Positions 1 through 6,279 are shown, counted from the first letter of the stretch. The stretch: DNA of 6,279 bases from Candidatus Aminicenantota bacterium (GCA_021161165.1 JAGHBF010000122.1:1-6279); one strand, 5' to 3'. Notes: generated by a model not told the origin, from the sequence alone. Made by a program: numbers and translations.

Positions 1-39
1 GATTAATAAAGAAGGCTGGGTTTTAAAGAAGAGGAAAGA
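1..39 (+). other. Upstream flank: probable tail of preceding plus-strand gene and leader of the helicase gene
   Basis: No complete gene fits here. Two plus-strand frames are open from the window edge. Frame 3 reads LIKKAGF and stops at TAA 24-26, leaving 13 bp to the helicase start. Frame 2 reads a lysine-rich tail, beginning INKEGWVLKK, that stops at TGA 65-67, which would overlap the helicase by 28 bp. The frame-3 reading has the more natural spacing for the Shine-Dalgarno that follows, but eight codons cannot settle it. Frame 1 has a stop at 7-9, so the helicase frame cannot extend upstream. No promoter is visible, so the promoter of the downstream genes probably lies outside the window. 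Confidence 0.3.
31..35 (+). promoter_or_regulatory. Shine-Dalgarno (GAGGA) for the helicase GTG start
   Basis: A purine-rich stretch containing GAGGA ends four bases before the GTG at 40. The spacing is short but usable. It supports GTG 40 as the start: the frame is closed upstream by TAA at 7-9, and the helicase Q motif begins only about a dozen codons in, so a later start would cut into the family core. Confidence 0.55.
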
Positions 40-2046
40 GTGGCAGGAGAAGTCGAAAGAATCCTGAAACCACTGAACGAAGCCCAGCTTGAGGCAGTCT
101 TATCTTTCGGACAGCCTCTTCTTGTTCTTGCAGGTCCTGGAGCAGGCAAAACTCGGGTGATAGTTCATAAAATAGCCTATCTTTTATGGAAAAAACCCAT
201 TCCTTTTAAAAGAATACTTGCAGTAACCTTTACGAATAAAGCTGCAGGGGAGATGAAAGAGAGGGTACATTCTCTTGTGGGAACCGCTGAGAATGTTGAC
301 CTTATGACTTTTCACGCCTTTGGAGCGAGACTTCTGAGGCGTTATTCCGGAATAAAAACAATATATGATAGAGACGATTCCATAGCTCTAATTAAAAGAA
401 TAATGAAAGATTTTGGATGGTCCAGGCAGGATAAAGCCAGTGCCATTATGGAGAAAATATCCAGGGCAAAATCAAAATTGATTTATCCGTGGGATGAATC
501 AGGCTTATTGATGGTAGGAATGATGCCGGATGAGGCAGATTTATATGCGGAATACCAGAAAAGAATTGAAAGTTCTGAGGCCGCAGATTTTGATGACCTT
601 ATTGCAAAAACTGTATTGCTCCTTCAGGAGCGTCCAGATATAGCTGAATATCTGAGAAATCTCTATGGATATATTCTTGTGGATGAGTTTCAGGACACGA
701 GTCCCAATCAGTACGAGATTTTAAAGCTTATCTCTGGGATTAATAATATTTGCGTTGTAGGGGATGAAGACCAGTCAATTTATTCCTGGAGGGGAGCAAC
801 CATGGAAAACATATTTAAATTCGAGTCCGATTTCAGAAATGTAAAAATAGTCATCCTTGATCTTAACTATCGTTCTCTACCTGCAATTGTTAAAGCAGCA
901 TCATCAATGATCTCAAGAAATAGATACCGCCATGAGAAAAAACTTAGAAATGTAAAAGAAGGTGATTTGCCCATATTTTTCAGGAAAAGCTATTCAAGAG
1001 AAGATGAGGCCGAATTTGTGGGGGTACTTATTGAAAGATTGATTTCGAAAAAGGAATTTCTGCCTGTTGCTGTTTTTTATAGGGCAAATTATCAGTCAAG
1101 ATTAATAGAAGAATCACTTGCCCTACGAGGTATAGGCTATAAAATTCTTGGAAGCACCGGTTTCTTCGACAGGAGAGAGGTTAAAGACCTGATAGCTTAT
1201 CTTCGAATAATCGCTAATCCTGAGGACAGTGTAGCTCTTTTTAGAGCGTTACATCACATTCCAAGGGGAATAGGTAAAGCGACTGATGAGCTTATAGTTC
1301 AGAGAATAAGAGATGGATTTACACCTCTTGAAGCTGTCTCTGCAGTTTCCTTGGAGCTTAAGGGTAAGAGGGGAAAAGCACTTAAGGATTTTCTGGAGCT
1401 GCTGAATAAATCTCGTAGAGTTCTGTTAGAAGAGGGCATCGGGGCTGCGTTGAGGTATATTGTGGAAGAATCAGGTTTCCGAGATTATCTAAGAGAAATA
1501 GACCCATCCGGTGCCAGAGAGGAAAACGTTGATGAGCTTCTAAGAATGGGGGAAGAAGCACAAAGTGCAGGAGTTTCTTTGGATGATTTTCTGGAAAGAG
1601 CGTCCCTTACTACTTCTATGGACCAGGCAGCCGGAGATGTTGTTCTTTCCACCCTACATGCGGCTAAGGGCCTTGAGTTTGAATCAGTGATTATTGTTAC
1701 TGTAGATGAAGGATTTATCCCACACAGTAAAGTCGTAGATGCAGAAGGTATAGAAGAGGAGCGAAGATTGCTTTATGTGGGAATGACAAGAGCCAAGAAA
1801 CTCCTTGTTATAAGCTCCGCAACTTTTATGCCATCAAAGTTTCTTTCAGCAATCCCCGAGGAACTGGTTAGAAGGATTGAGTTTCCTGAAGATATTTTAA
1901 TTTCTTCCGGTTCAAGGGTAAGCCATCCTGTTTTAGGAGAGGGAGAAATAATTTCAAGAGAAAACGGGAGGATAACCGTAAGATTGAAAGATGGTAGAGT
2001 TTTAACATTTATAGAAGATATGGTGGACCTGAAATTTCTTGATTAA
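40..2046 (+). CDS. uvrD: UvrD/PcrA-type ATP-dependent DNA helicase (superfamily 1A)
   Basis: This is a 3'-to-5' ATP-driven DNA translocase of the UvrD/PcrA/Rep family. In the cytoplasm such enzymes remove the incised strand in nucleotide excision repair, act in mismatch repair and clear stalled replication or transcription complexes. The 668 residues carry the full motif set in order: Q motif LNEAQLEAV (12-20), Walker A AGPGAGKT (31-38), motif Ia TFTNKAAGEMKER (63-75), TFHAFGARLLRR (90-101), Walker B VDEFQD (214-219), motif III GDEDQSIYSWRG (241-252), motif IV LNYRS (275-279), motif V TLHAAKGLEF (538-547) and motif VI VGMTRAKK (580-587). The tail (about 625-668, SRVSHPVLGEGEI) resembles the Tudor-like domain that lets PcrA/UvrD bind RNA polymerase. 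It is slightly shorter than PcrA (usually 720-750), with no motif missing. The start is GTG. PcrA and UvrD cannot be separated on sequence alone here. It leads the visible operon, upstream of an unknown gene and polA. Confidence 0.95.
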   Translation: MAGEVERILKPLNEAQLEAVLSFGQPLLVLAGPGAGKTRVIVHKIAYLLWKKPIPFKRILAVTFTNKAAGEMKERVHSLVGTAENVDLMTFHAFGARLLRRYSGIKTIYDRDDSIALIKRIMKDFGWSRQDKASAIMEKISRAKSKLIYPWDESGLLMVGMMPDEADLYAEYQKRIESSEAADFDDLIAKTVLLLQERPDIAEYLRNLYGYILVDEFQDTSPNQYEILKLISGINNICVVGDEDQSIYSWRGATMENIFKFESDFRNVKIVILDLNYRSLPAIVKAASSMISRNRYRHEKKLRNVKEGDLPIFFRKSYSREDEAEFVGVLIERLISKKEFLPVAVFYRANYQSRLIEESLALRGIGYKILGSTGFFDRREVKDLIAYLRIIANPEDSVALFRALHHIPRGIGKATDELIVQRIRDGFTPLEAVSAVSLELKGKRGKALKDFLELLNKSRRVLLEEGIGAALRYIVEESGFRDYLREIDPSGAREENVDELLRMGEEAQSAGVSLDDFLERASLTTSMDQAAGDVVLSTLHAAKGLEFESVIIVTVDEGFIPHSKVVDAEGIEEERRLLYVGMTRAKKLLVISSATFMPSKFLSAIPEELVRRIEFPEDILISSGSRVSHPVLGEGEIISRENGRITVRLKDGRVLTFIEDMVDLKFLD

Positions 2047-2056
2047 ATTTTTCAGG
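2028..2056 (+). repeat. Inverted repeat (possible hairpin) spanning the helicase stop / next-gene junction
   Basis: CCTGAAA at 2028-2034 is exactly complementary to TTTCAGG at 2050-2056, and a further TTT (2035-2037) can pair with AAA (2045-2047) across a two-base bulge. The helicase TAA stop (2044-2046) and the possible TTG start at 2039 fall inside the structure. No T-tract follows, so it is not a standard intrinsic terminator. A ribosome finishing the helicase would melt it, so it could tie translation of the next gene to that of the helicase. That role is inference; the sequence shows only the repeat. Confidence 0.45.
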
Positions 2057-2074
2057 CGTAATAAAATTTCTTTG

Positions 2075-2698
2075 ATGATTACAGGATTTAATACTGACGT
2101 AAAGTACAAAGGAAAAAACTTTCATATCCAAACGGAAGACAAGGGCCCTAAAAATCCGGTAGTGGAAACACTTTTGTATTTTGAAGGTATGATCGTTGCA
2201 TCGAAAAAAACACCATATGAGTATATGGTTGGAGAAAGCGACCTTGAAACTAAAATAAAGAAACTTATGGTAAAACAGCATCAGGAAATGATTGCAGACC
2301 TTAAATCCGGCAGTTTCGATGAGTTGATCCTTGGGGCAGGTAAGGCAGAAAAGGCAAAGAAAGAAGAAGAGTCCTTTGAAGAGCTCTTATTTAAGAGTAT
2401 ATCCAGGTTCAAGAAAGTTCATCTGAATGTTCAGGATTTTCGATTTGAAGATATATACCTTAAAATAAAGGCAAATGTTAAATGTGCTGACCCTGAAAAA
2501 ATAAAAAATTCCTTTGTTGAAGTATCACTTAAACTTCCTGATGGAAAAAGAATGTTTCTGGTAAAAGAGCCAATAGATGATGATGGTAATGTATCCATCT
2601 CCCTTCCTGCTCCTCAAGTTGAAAAACCTTATATTATCATTGTTTCCGTTGAGGTGAGATCTCAGGGCCTGGACGAAAAATGGTTTAAAGTGGATTGA
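2075..2698 (+). CDS. Conserved protein of unknown function between helicase and polA; N-terminal GFNTDV domain plus predicted beta-sandwich
   Basis: I cannot name a function. Counting from the ATG at 2075 (207 residues), three parts are visible. Residues 1-75 form a compact block with GFNTDV (4-9), HIQTEDKG (17-24) and LLYFEGMIVASKKT (33-46), followed by a QHQEM helix near 68-72. This block resembles, from memory, uncharacterised proteins of Desulfobacterota, Nitrospirota and Acidobacteriota. Residues about 80-105 are a charged, lysine/glutamate-rich linker. Residues about 112-207 alternate hydrophobic and polar residues with a DDDGNV turn (168-173), like an Ig-like beta-sandwich. There is no signal peptide or membrane segment, so it is probably cytoplasmic. 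The start is uncertain: TTG 2039 (219 residues, 8 bp overlap with the helicase, weak GGTGG upstream) and TTG 2072 are alternatives. ATG 2075 is preferred because the conserved block begins there, though its Shine-Dalgarno is poor. The end overlaps the polA start as TGATG, implying coupled translation. Confidence 0.8.
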   Translation: MITGFNTDVKYKGKNFHIQTEDKGPKNPVVETLLYFEGMIVASKKTPYEYMVGESDLETKIKKLMVKQHQEMIADLKSGSFDELILGAGKAEKAKKEEESFEELLFKSISRFKKVHLNVQDFRFEDIYLKIKANVKCADPEKIKNSFVEVSLKLPDGKRMFLVKEPIDDDGNVSISLPAPQVEKPYIIIVSVEVRSQGLDEKWFKVD

Positions 2699-5343
2699 TG
2701 AAGGGTAGAGTTTTCATTATTGACGGAAGTTCTGTTCTCTACAGAAGTTTTTATGCCCTTCCACGATTGATGAACTCCAAGGGCCTGCCAACAAACGCAA
2801 TTTATGGATTTCATAATATTCTTAGGAAGCTGATTAAGGAGGAAAAACCTGAATATTTGATCGTGGCATTTGATGTAAAAGGAAAAACCGTAAGGCATCA
2901 ACTCTTTGAGCAGTACAAAGCCCAGAGAAAGCCGATGCCCGATGAATTGGAGATTCAGGTGCCGTATGTAAAGAAACTCCTTGAAGCTATGAGAATTCCT
3001 TATATAGAAAATCCAGGGTATGAAGCGGATGACCTTATGGCTTCCATTGCAAAAAAGCTAAGCAGGATGGGCTATGAAGCTGTTATTGTTACCTCAGACA
3101 AAGACCTTCTTCAGATATTGGACCACGGTATAAAAATTTACCATCCTGGTAGAGAAATGTACATAACAAAGGAGAATTGTAAAGATATATACGGTATAGA
3201 ACCTTCTCAGGTTGTTGACTACCTGGCGCTTATGGGAGATCAAGTGGATAACATACCCGGGGTAAAAGGAATTGGGGATAAAACAGCCAAGGAGCTAATA
3301 AAAGAGTTTGGGTCAATAGACGAACTTCTCAGAAACCTTGATAGGGTTAAGCCAAGGATAAGGAAAGCTATAGAAGAAAACATGGAAAACTTGAAACTAA
3401 GCAGGGAACTGGTGTTGATAGATTCTGACCTTCCTGTGGATATTAATATAGAAAATTACCGACTGCAAGAACCTGACCTTGAAAAACTCCTTCCTTTATT
3501 GAGGGAACTTGAATTTACGTCCTTATTGAAAGAATACACAAAGGAAGAAGATGGCGCTAATGGTAATTACAGGATTATAAAAGACCTGGAGGAACTGAGA
3601 AAAATACTTCGCGGTGTAAAGGATAAAATTTCCTTTGATACCGAAACCACAGATGAAAGGCCTGTATGGGCTAAACTTCTGGGGATTTCCTTTTCTTTCA
3701 AAGAAGGGGAAGCATATTACGTGCCTGTATCTCATGATGAGATTTCCATGCCTATTGATGAAGTTCTGAGGGAATTTTCATCAATTCTGTCAAATGAAGA
3801 GATTAAAAAATACGGACATAACCTTAAATACGACATTATAGTTTTGAATCGTTTAGGGGTGGAGGTCAGAGGACTGGACAAAGACTCCATGCTTTTATCC
3901 TATCTTCTTTCTCCAGAAAAGAGATCCCACAATCTTGAATCTTTAGTGTTGGATGTTTTTGGGATAAAGAAAAAGTCTTACAGGGAGATTACCTCAAAGG
4001 GTAAATTGAAATTTCAGTCCATTGACCTTAACATTGCAGCTAAATACAGCTGCGAAGATTCGGATTTTAGTTTAAGGTTATGTGAAACACTTTACCCAAG
4101 GGTTGTAGAAGAAGGCCTGGAATCTCTCTATAGAGAGCTTGAACTTCCCCTTGTAAAGGTTCTTGCTGATATGGAGATGGCAGGAGTAAAGCTGGATGTT
4201 AATAAATTGAAAAAGCTTTCTGAAGAACTTCAGAAGGAACTGGATGAGCTTGAGGCCCAGATTTATAAGAAGTCTGGGGTTAAGTTTAACATAAATTCTC
4301 CAAAGCAACTTGGAGAGGTTCTTTTCGAAAAACTAAACTTACCTCTTATTAAAAAGACCAAAAAGACAAAGGGTTATTCCACTGATATGGAAGTTTTGAA
4401 GGAACTTGCATCCCTACACGAGGTTCCAGCACTGGTTCTTAAATATAGACAGCTTTCTAAGGTGAAATCAACATATATTGATTCTCTTCCCCAAATGATA
4501 AACCCCCAAACCGGCAGAGTTCATACTTCTTATAATCAGACTGTAACAGCGACCGGGAGACTTTCCTCGTCTGATCCGAATCTTCAGAACATTCCCATAA
4601 GGGGTGAGCTGGGGAAAAAGGTAAGGGAAGCATTTATTGCTGAGGAAGGTAATTATCTTCTTTCCGCTGATTATTCTCAGATAGAGCTTCGAGTTATGGC
4701 ACATATGAGCGGAGATGAAAATCTTATAAATGCGTTTAAAAGGGGAGAAGATATCCATTCTGCTACTGCAAGAGAGGTTTTCGGCGACCTTGACCTTCCT
4801 GCTGACGAGAAAAGAAGAAGAGCAAAGATAATTAATTTCAGCATTATTTATGGGACTTCCGCTTATTCCCTCTCAAAAGAGCTTGGAGTGGATGTTCATC
4901 AGGCTTCTGATTTTATAAAACGATATTTCGAGAAGTATCCCGGTGTGAAGGAGTTCATAGATAAGACAGTGGCAGAGGCCAGAGAAAAAGGGTATGTACA
5001 AACTCTGTTTGGCAGGAAAAGGAAAATTCCTGAACTTAAATCCACCAATAAAAATATTCAGGCATCTGGAGAAAGAATAGCGATGAATACCCCGATTCAG
5101 GGTACTGCCGCAGACATTATGAAAAAAGCCATGATAGATGTATGGAAAGCTCTTAAGGAAAAAGGGTATAAAACTAGGATGATCATGCAGGTTCACGATG
5201 AGCTCATTTTTGAGGTTCCTGAGGGAGAAATGGAGAAAGTTAAAAGTCTTGTGAAGGGAAAGATGGAAAACGTATTTGAGCTTAAGGTTCCTCTTGTTGT
5301 GGACATTGCATACGGTAAAAACTGGACGGAGGCAAAGGGATGA
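2698..5343 (+). CDS. polA: DNA polymerase I (5' nuclease, 3'-5' proofreading and polymerase domains all intact)
   Basis: Pol I fills gaps in excision repair and processes Okazaki fragments. Counting from ATG 2698 (881 residues, close to the roughly 930 of E. coli), the 5' nuclease domain is about 1-285: FIIDGSS (6-12), YEADDLM (108-114), TSDKDLLQIL (132-141), GDQVDNIPGVKGIGDKTA (180-197, ending in a helix-hairpin-helix). The proofreading domain is about 290-475 with DTET (D314, E316), NLKYD (D379) and YSCED (Y450, D454), matching the E. coli catalytic set, so proofreading should be active, unlike Taq or Bacillus Pol I. The polymerase domain has TATGRLSSSDPNLQNIP (617-633), motif A SADYSQIELR (656-665, catalytic D658, steric-gate E663), motif B RRRAKIINFSIIYG (706-719; R706, K710, F714, Y718) and motif C QVHDE (831-835, D834). 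Phe at the E. coli F762 position predicts discrimination against dideoxynucleotides. TTG 2695 is a possible start one codon earlier. The start overlaps the previous stop as TGATG, and the end overlaps the next gene as ATGA. Confidence 0.98.
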   Translation: MKGRVFIIDGSSVLYRSFYALPRLMNSKGLPTNAIYGFHNILRKLIKEEKPEYLIVAFDVKGKTVRHQLFEQYKAQRKPMPDELEIQVPYVKKLLEAMRIPYIENPGYEADDLMASIAKKLSRMGYEAVIVTSDKDLLQILDHGIKIYHPGREMYITKENCKDIYGIEPSQVVDYLALMGDQVDNIPGVKGIGDKTAKELIKEFGSIDELLRNLDRVKPRIRKAIEENMENLKLSRELVLIDSDLPVDINIENYRLQEPDLEKLLPLLRELEFTSLLKEYTKEEDGANGNYRIIKDLEELRKILRGVKDKISFDTETTDERPVWAKLLGISFSFKEGEAYYVPVSHDEISMPIDEVLREFSSILSNEEIKKYGHNLKYDIIVLNRLGVEVRGLDKDSMLLSYLLSPEKRSHNLESLVLDVFGIKKKSYREITSKGKLKFQSIDLNIAAKYSCEDSDFSLRLCETLYPRVVEEGLESLYRELELPLVKVLADMEMAGVKLDVNKLKKLSEELQKELDELEAQIYKKSGVKFNINSPKQLGEVLFEKLNLPLIKKTKKTKGYSTDMEVLKELASLHEVPALVLKYRQLSKVKSTYIDSLPQMINPQTGRVHTSYNQTVTATGRLSSSDPNLQNIPIRGELGKKVREAFIAEEGNYLLSADYSQIELRVMAHMSGDENLINAFKRGEDIHSATAREVFGDLDLPADEKRRRAKIINFSIIYGTSAYSLSKELGVDVHQASDFIKRYFEKYPGVKEFIDKTVAEAREKGYVQTLFGRKRKIPELKSTNKNIQASGERIAMNTPIQGTAADIMKKAMIDVWKALKEKGYKTRMIMQVHDELIFEVPEGEMEKVKSLVKGKMENVFELKVPLVVDIAYGKNWTEAKG
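5328..5332 (+). promoter_or_regulatory. Strong Shine-Dalgarno (GGAGG) for the phosphoesterase gene, inside the polA 3' end
   Basis: GGAGG lies seven bases upstream of the ATG at 5340, an ideal spacing, and sits within the last codons of polA. It fixes the phosphoesterase start at the ATGA overlap. It is the best ribosome binding site in the window: the unknown gene and polA have only weak sites and probably lean on coupling. Confidence 0.75.
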
Positions 5344-5837
5344 AAATAGGGTTGATTTCAGATACCCATGACAGAATGGAAGTTATTAAATGGTTTGCGC
5401 TTGAATTTGGAAGAAAAGGAGTTGAGGTTATTCTTCATGCAGGCGATATAATAGCACCTTTTGCAGCAAAGCCATTTTCCCCTTTTAAATTTATAGCTGT
5501 TTTCGGAAATAACTGTGGAGAAAGACTCTTTTTAAGAGATACCATAGAAAAGTTCGGGGGAGAGATAAGGCCCGGTCCTATAGAAATTGAGCTCGGGGGA
5601 AAAAAGTTTTTCTTGATGCATGAACCCTTTGCTTTAAAAGCTGCTACAAAAAGCGGGGAATACGATTTTATAATTTATGGTCATACCCATGAGCTTGTAA
5701 AGAGGAGGGAAGGCAGATCCTGGATTTTAAATCCAGGAGAAGCATGCGGTTATTTGACAGGAAAAGCCACGGCAATGCTTATTAATACAGAGAAAGAGGA
5801 AATAGAAATCCTTGAATATCCTGGTAATTCATCCTGA
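5340..5837 (+). CDS. yfcE: YfcE/MJ0936-family metallophosphoesterase (phosphodiesterase)
   Basis: This is a small cytoplasmic two-metal phosphoesterase of the calcineurin-like fold. Characterised relatives (E. coli YfcE, Methanocaldococcus MJ0936) hydrolyse model phosphodiesters with Mn or Ni in vitro; the natural substrate is unknown. The metal ligands are all visible in 165 residues: D8 and H10 (SDTHD), D36 (HAGD), N57/N58 (VFGNN), H94 (LMHE), H115 and H117 (YGHTH), followed by the family's NPG (131-133). Two local differences from the usual pattern are GNNCG in place of GN-N/C-D and LMHE in place of L-T-H-G; the ligands themselves are kept. At this length it lacks the extra domains of the nucleases SbcD or Mre11. 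ATG overlaps the polA stop as ATGA behind a strong GGAGG, so it is co-translated with polA. The 3' end overlaps the convergent WbqC-like gene by 9 bp, leaving no room for a terminator between them. Confidence 0.93.
   Translation: MKIGLISDTHDRMEVIKWFALEFGRKGVEVILHAGDIIAPFAAKPFSPFKFIAVFGNNCGERLFLRDTIEKFGGEIRPGPIEIELGGKKFFLMHEPFALKAATKSGEYDFIIYGHTHELVKRREGRSWILNPGEACGYLTGKATAMLINTEKEEIEILEYPGNSS
5718..5738. repeat. Perfect palindrome, two 10-bp arms with a 1-bp centre, inside the phosphoesterase gene
   Basis: TCCTGGATTT (5718-5727) and AAATCCAGGA (5729-5738) are exact reverse complements around a single T. As RNA either strand could form a nine-pair stem with a three-base loop. It encodes the SWILNPG stretch of the phosphoesterase, a conserved part of that family, so protein constraint may explain part of it. 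No T-tract follows on either strand, which argues against a classical terminator. On the minus strand it lies about 90 bases past the stop of the convergent WbqC-like gene. Confidence 0.55.
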
Positions 5838-6279
5838 TTTTTGCCATTTAAGAACAGTATTCCACGCTAAATGACCAAGGTTGAAGAGTATGTCGAGAGA
5901 GGAGAGGTCTTTTAGAAATTCGCCCCACAGTTGAGGGTATACAGGGTGACGGTACTTTAAAATTTCTAAGTTTAACCCTCTTTTTGCCAAAACTTCAATG
6001 TTAAGATGGGATAGTGCCTGTTTGTGTATTACAATAGTATCTGCTCCCAGCTTTTCAGCTATGTTCAGTAAAAGGTATTCCTTTTTGCCATCGATACCGA
6101 GGTCTGACAGCAGGAGGAAATTATTACTGGTTTTGAATTTGTTGCGAATGAGTTCAATTAGTGGGAGTAAAAAATCCATTAAATATTTTCTCTTTAGAAG
6201 ATAAATTCTTTCAATTTCTGGAAAGATTTCCTCAAAATAAGGAGAGTTTTTGTAGGAATGTTTTATGGAATGAAGATGC
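5829..6279 (-). CDS. WbqC-family protein, C-terminal part (5' end beyond window edge)
   Basis: The frame is open to the right edge, so only the last 149 residues are seen. They match the WbqC-like family pattern: an N-terminal SIKHSYKNSPYFEEIFPEIE stretch (visible residues 4-23), then SDLGIDGKKEYLLLNIAEKLGAD in two adjoining blocks, and HPVYPQLWGEF ... LSSLDILFNLG near the end. The ATG at 6179 is not a credible start, because the conserved PYF block lies upstream of it. Family members are usually 220-240 residues, so about a third is missing. They are often encoded in O-antigen or capsule clusters, but their biochemistry is poorly defined and I assign none. One deviation: where I recall homologs having Y-L-S-G followed by a glycine-rich turn after LGAD, this protein has TIVIHKQALSHL. 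The stop codon (complement of 5829-5831) overlaps the phosphoesterase gene tail-to-tail. Promoter and start are outside the window. Confidence 0.85.
   Translation of the reverse strand, partial: HLHSIKHSYKNSPYFEEIFPEIERIYLLKRKYLMDFLLPLIELIRNKFKTSNNFLLLSDLGIDGKKEYLLLNIAEKLGADTIVIHKQALSHLNIEVLAKRGLNLEILKYRHPVYPQLWGEFLKDLSSLDILFNLGHLAWNTVLKWQKSG

Noticed and set aside
2009..2281. Minus-strand open frame of 90 codons across the helicase/unknown-gene junction
   Set aside because: It is an antisense shadow rich in Phe/Cys/His, typical of the complement of lysine/glutamate-rich coding sequence, with no ribosome binding site or family pattern.
2496..2508. Two A6 runs separated by one T as a possible programmed frameshift site
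   Set aside because: The frame continues normally on both sides with a coherent protein, and no overlapping product or downstream structure is evident.
4873..5196. Minus-strand open frame of 107 codons within polA
   Set aside because: It is antisense to Pol I motifs B and C, which are under strong constraint on the other strand; no independent signal of coding.
5754..5786. TTGACA followed by an AT-rich TATTAA, like a sigma-70 promoter
   Set aside because: The spacing is about 20 bases, the -10 match is only 4 of 6, and it would point into the 3' end of a convergent gene with no plus-strand gene following.
5841..5880. CATTTA ... TAAATG inverted repeat near the convergent stops as a possible terminator
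   Set aside because: Six AT-rich pairs with a loop of about 20 bases and no adjacent T-tract; expected by chance at this base composition.
5829..6179. A complete small minus-strand gene starting at ATG 6179
   Set aside because: The frame stays open to the window edge, and conserved WbqC-family residues (SPYFEE) lie upstream of that ATG, so it is an internal methionine of a longer gene.
5998..6204. Plus-strand open frame of 68 codons
   Set aside because: It lies antisense to the WbqC-family coding region, which shows clear family conservation; the translation has no recognisable pattern.

Overview
This window looks like ordinary bacterial chromosome with moderately low GC (about 40 % by eye), gene-dense and almost without spacers. 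I see no insertion sequence, phage gene, tRNA, rRNA or CRISPR array. GTG/TTG codons near gene starts, a Pol I with all three activities, a PcrA-like helicase with a C-terminal Tudor-like domain and a WbqC-family gene fit a Gram-negative bacterium of the Nitrospirota / Desulfobacterota / Thermodesulfobacteria sort. That placement is an inference, because no marker gene for it lies in the window.

Layout. Bases 1-39 are the end of an upstream gene or leader. Bases 40-5837 hold four tightly packed plus-strand genes that look like one translationally coupled operon: (1) a UvrD/PcrA superfamily 1A DNA helicase, 40-2046; (2) an unrecognised-function conserved protein of about 207 residues, about 2075-2698; (3) DNA polymerase I (polA), 2698-5343, with intact 5' nuclease, proofreading and polymerase domains; (4) a YfcE/MJ0936-type metallophosphoesterase, 5340-5837. 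Junctions are 28 bp apart (or 8 bp overlapping, depending on the start of gene 2), TGATG, and ATGA. Bases 5829-6279 hold the C-terminal part of a WbqC-family gene on the minus strand. It runs off the right edge and its stop codon overlaps the end of the phosphoesterase gene tail-to-tail by 9 bp.

How the genes may work together. A UvrD-type helicase and Pol I act in sequence in nucleotide excision repair: the helicase displaces the incised oligonucleotide and Pol I fills the gap. Pairing them in one operon is therefore coherent. The protein between them has no function I can name and is the best candidate here for something undescribed. The phosphoesterase may be a passenger. The WbqC-like gene belongs to a separate, oppositely transcribed unit, and its family is usually found near surface-polysaccharide genes.

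I do not see a dramatic new system. The points worth a second look are the protein between helicase and polymerase, a 10-bp-arm perfect palindrome inside the phosphoesterase gene, a hairpin-forming repeat at the helicase/gene 2 junction, and an apparently altered segment in the WbqC-like protein.
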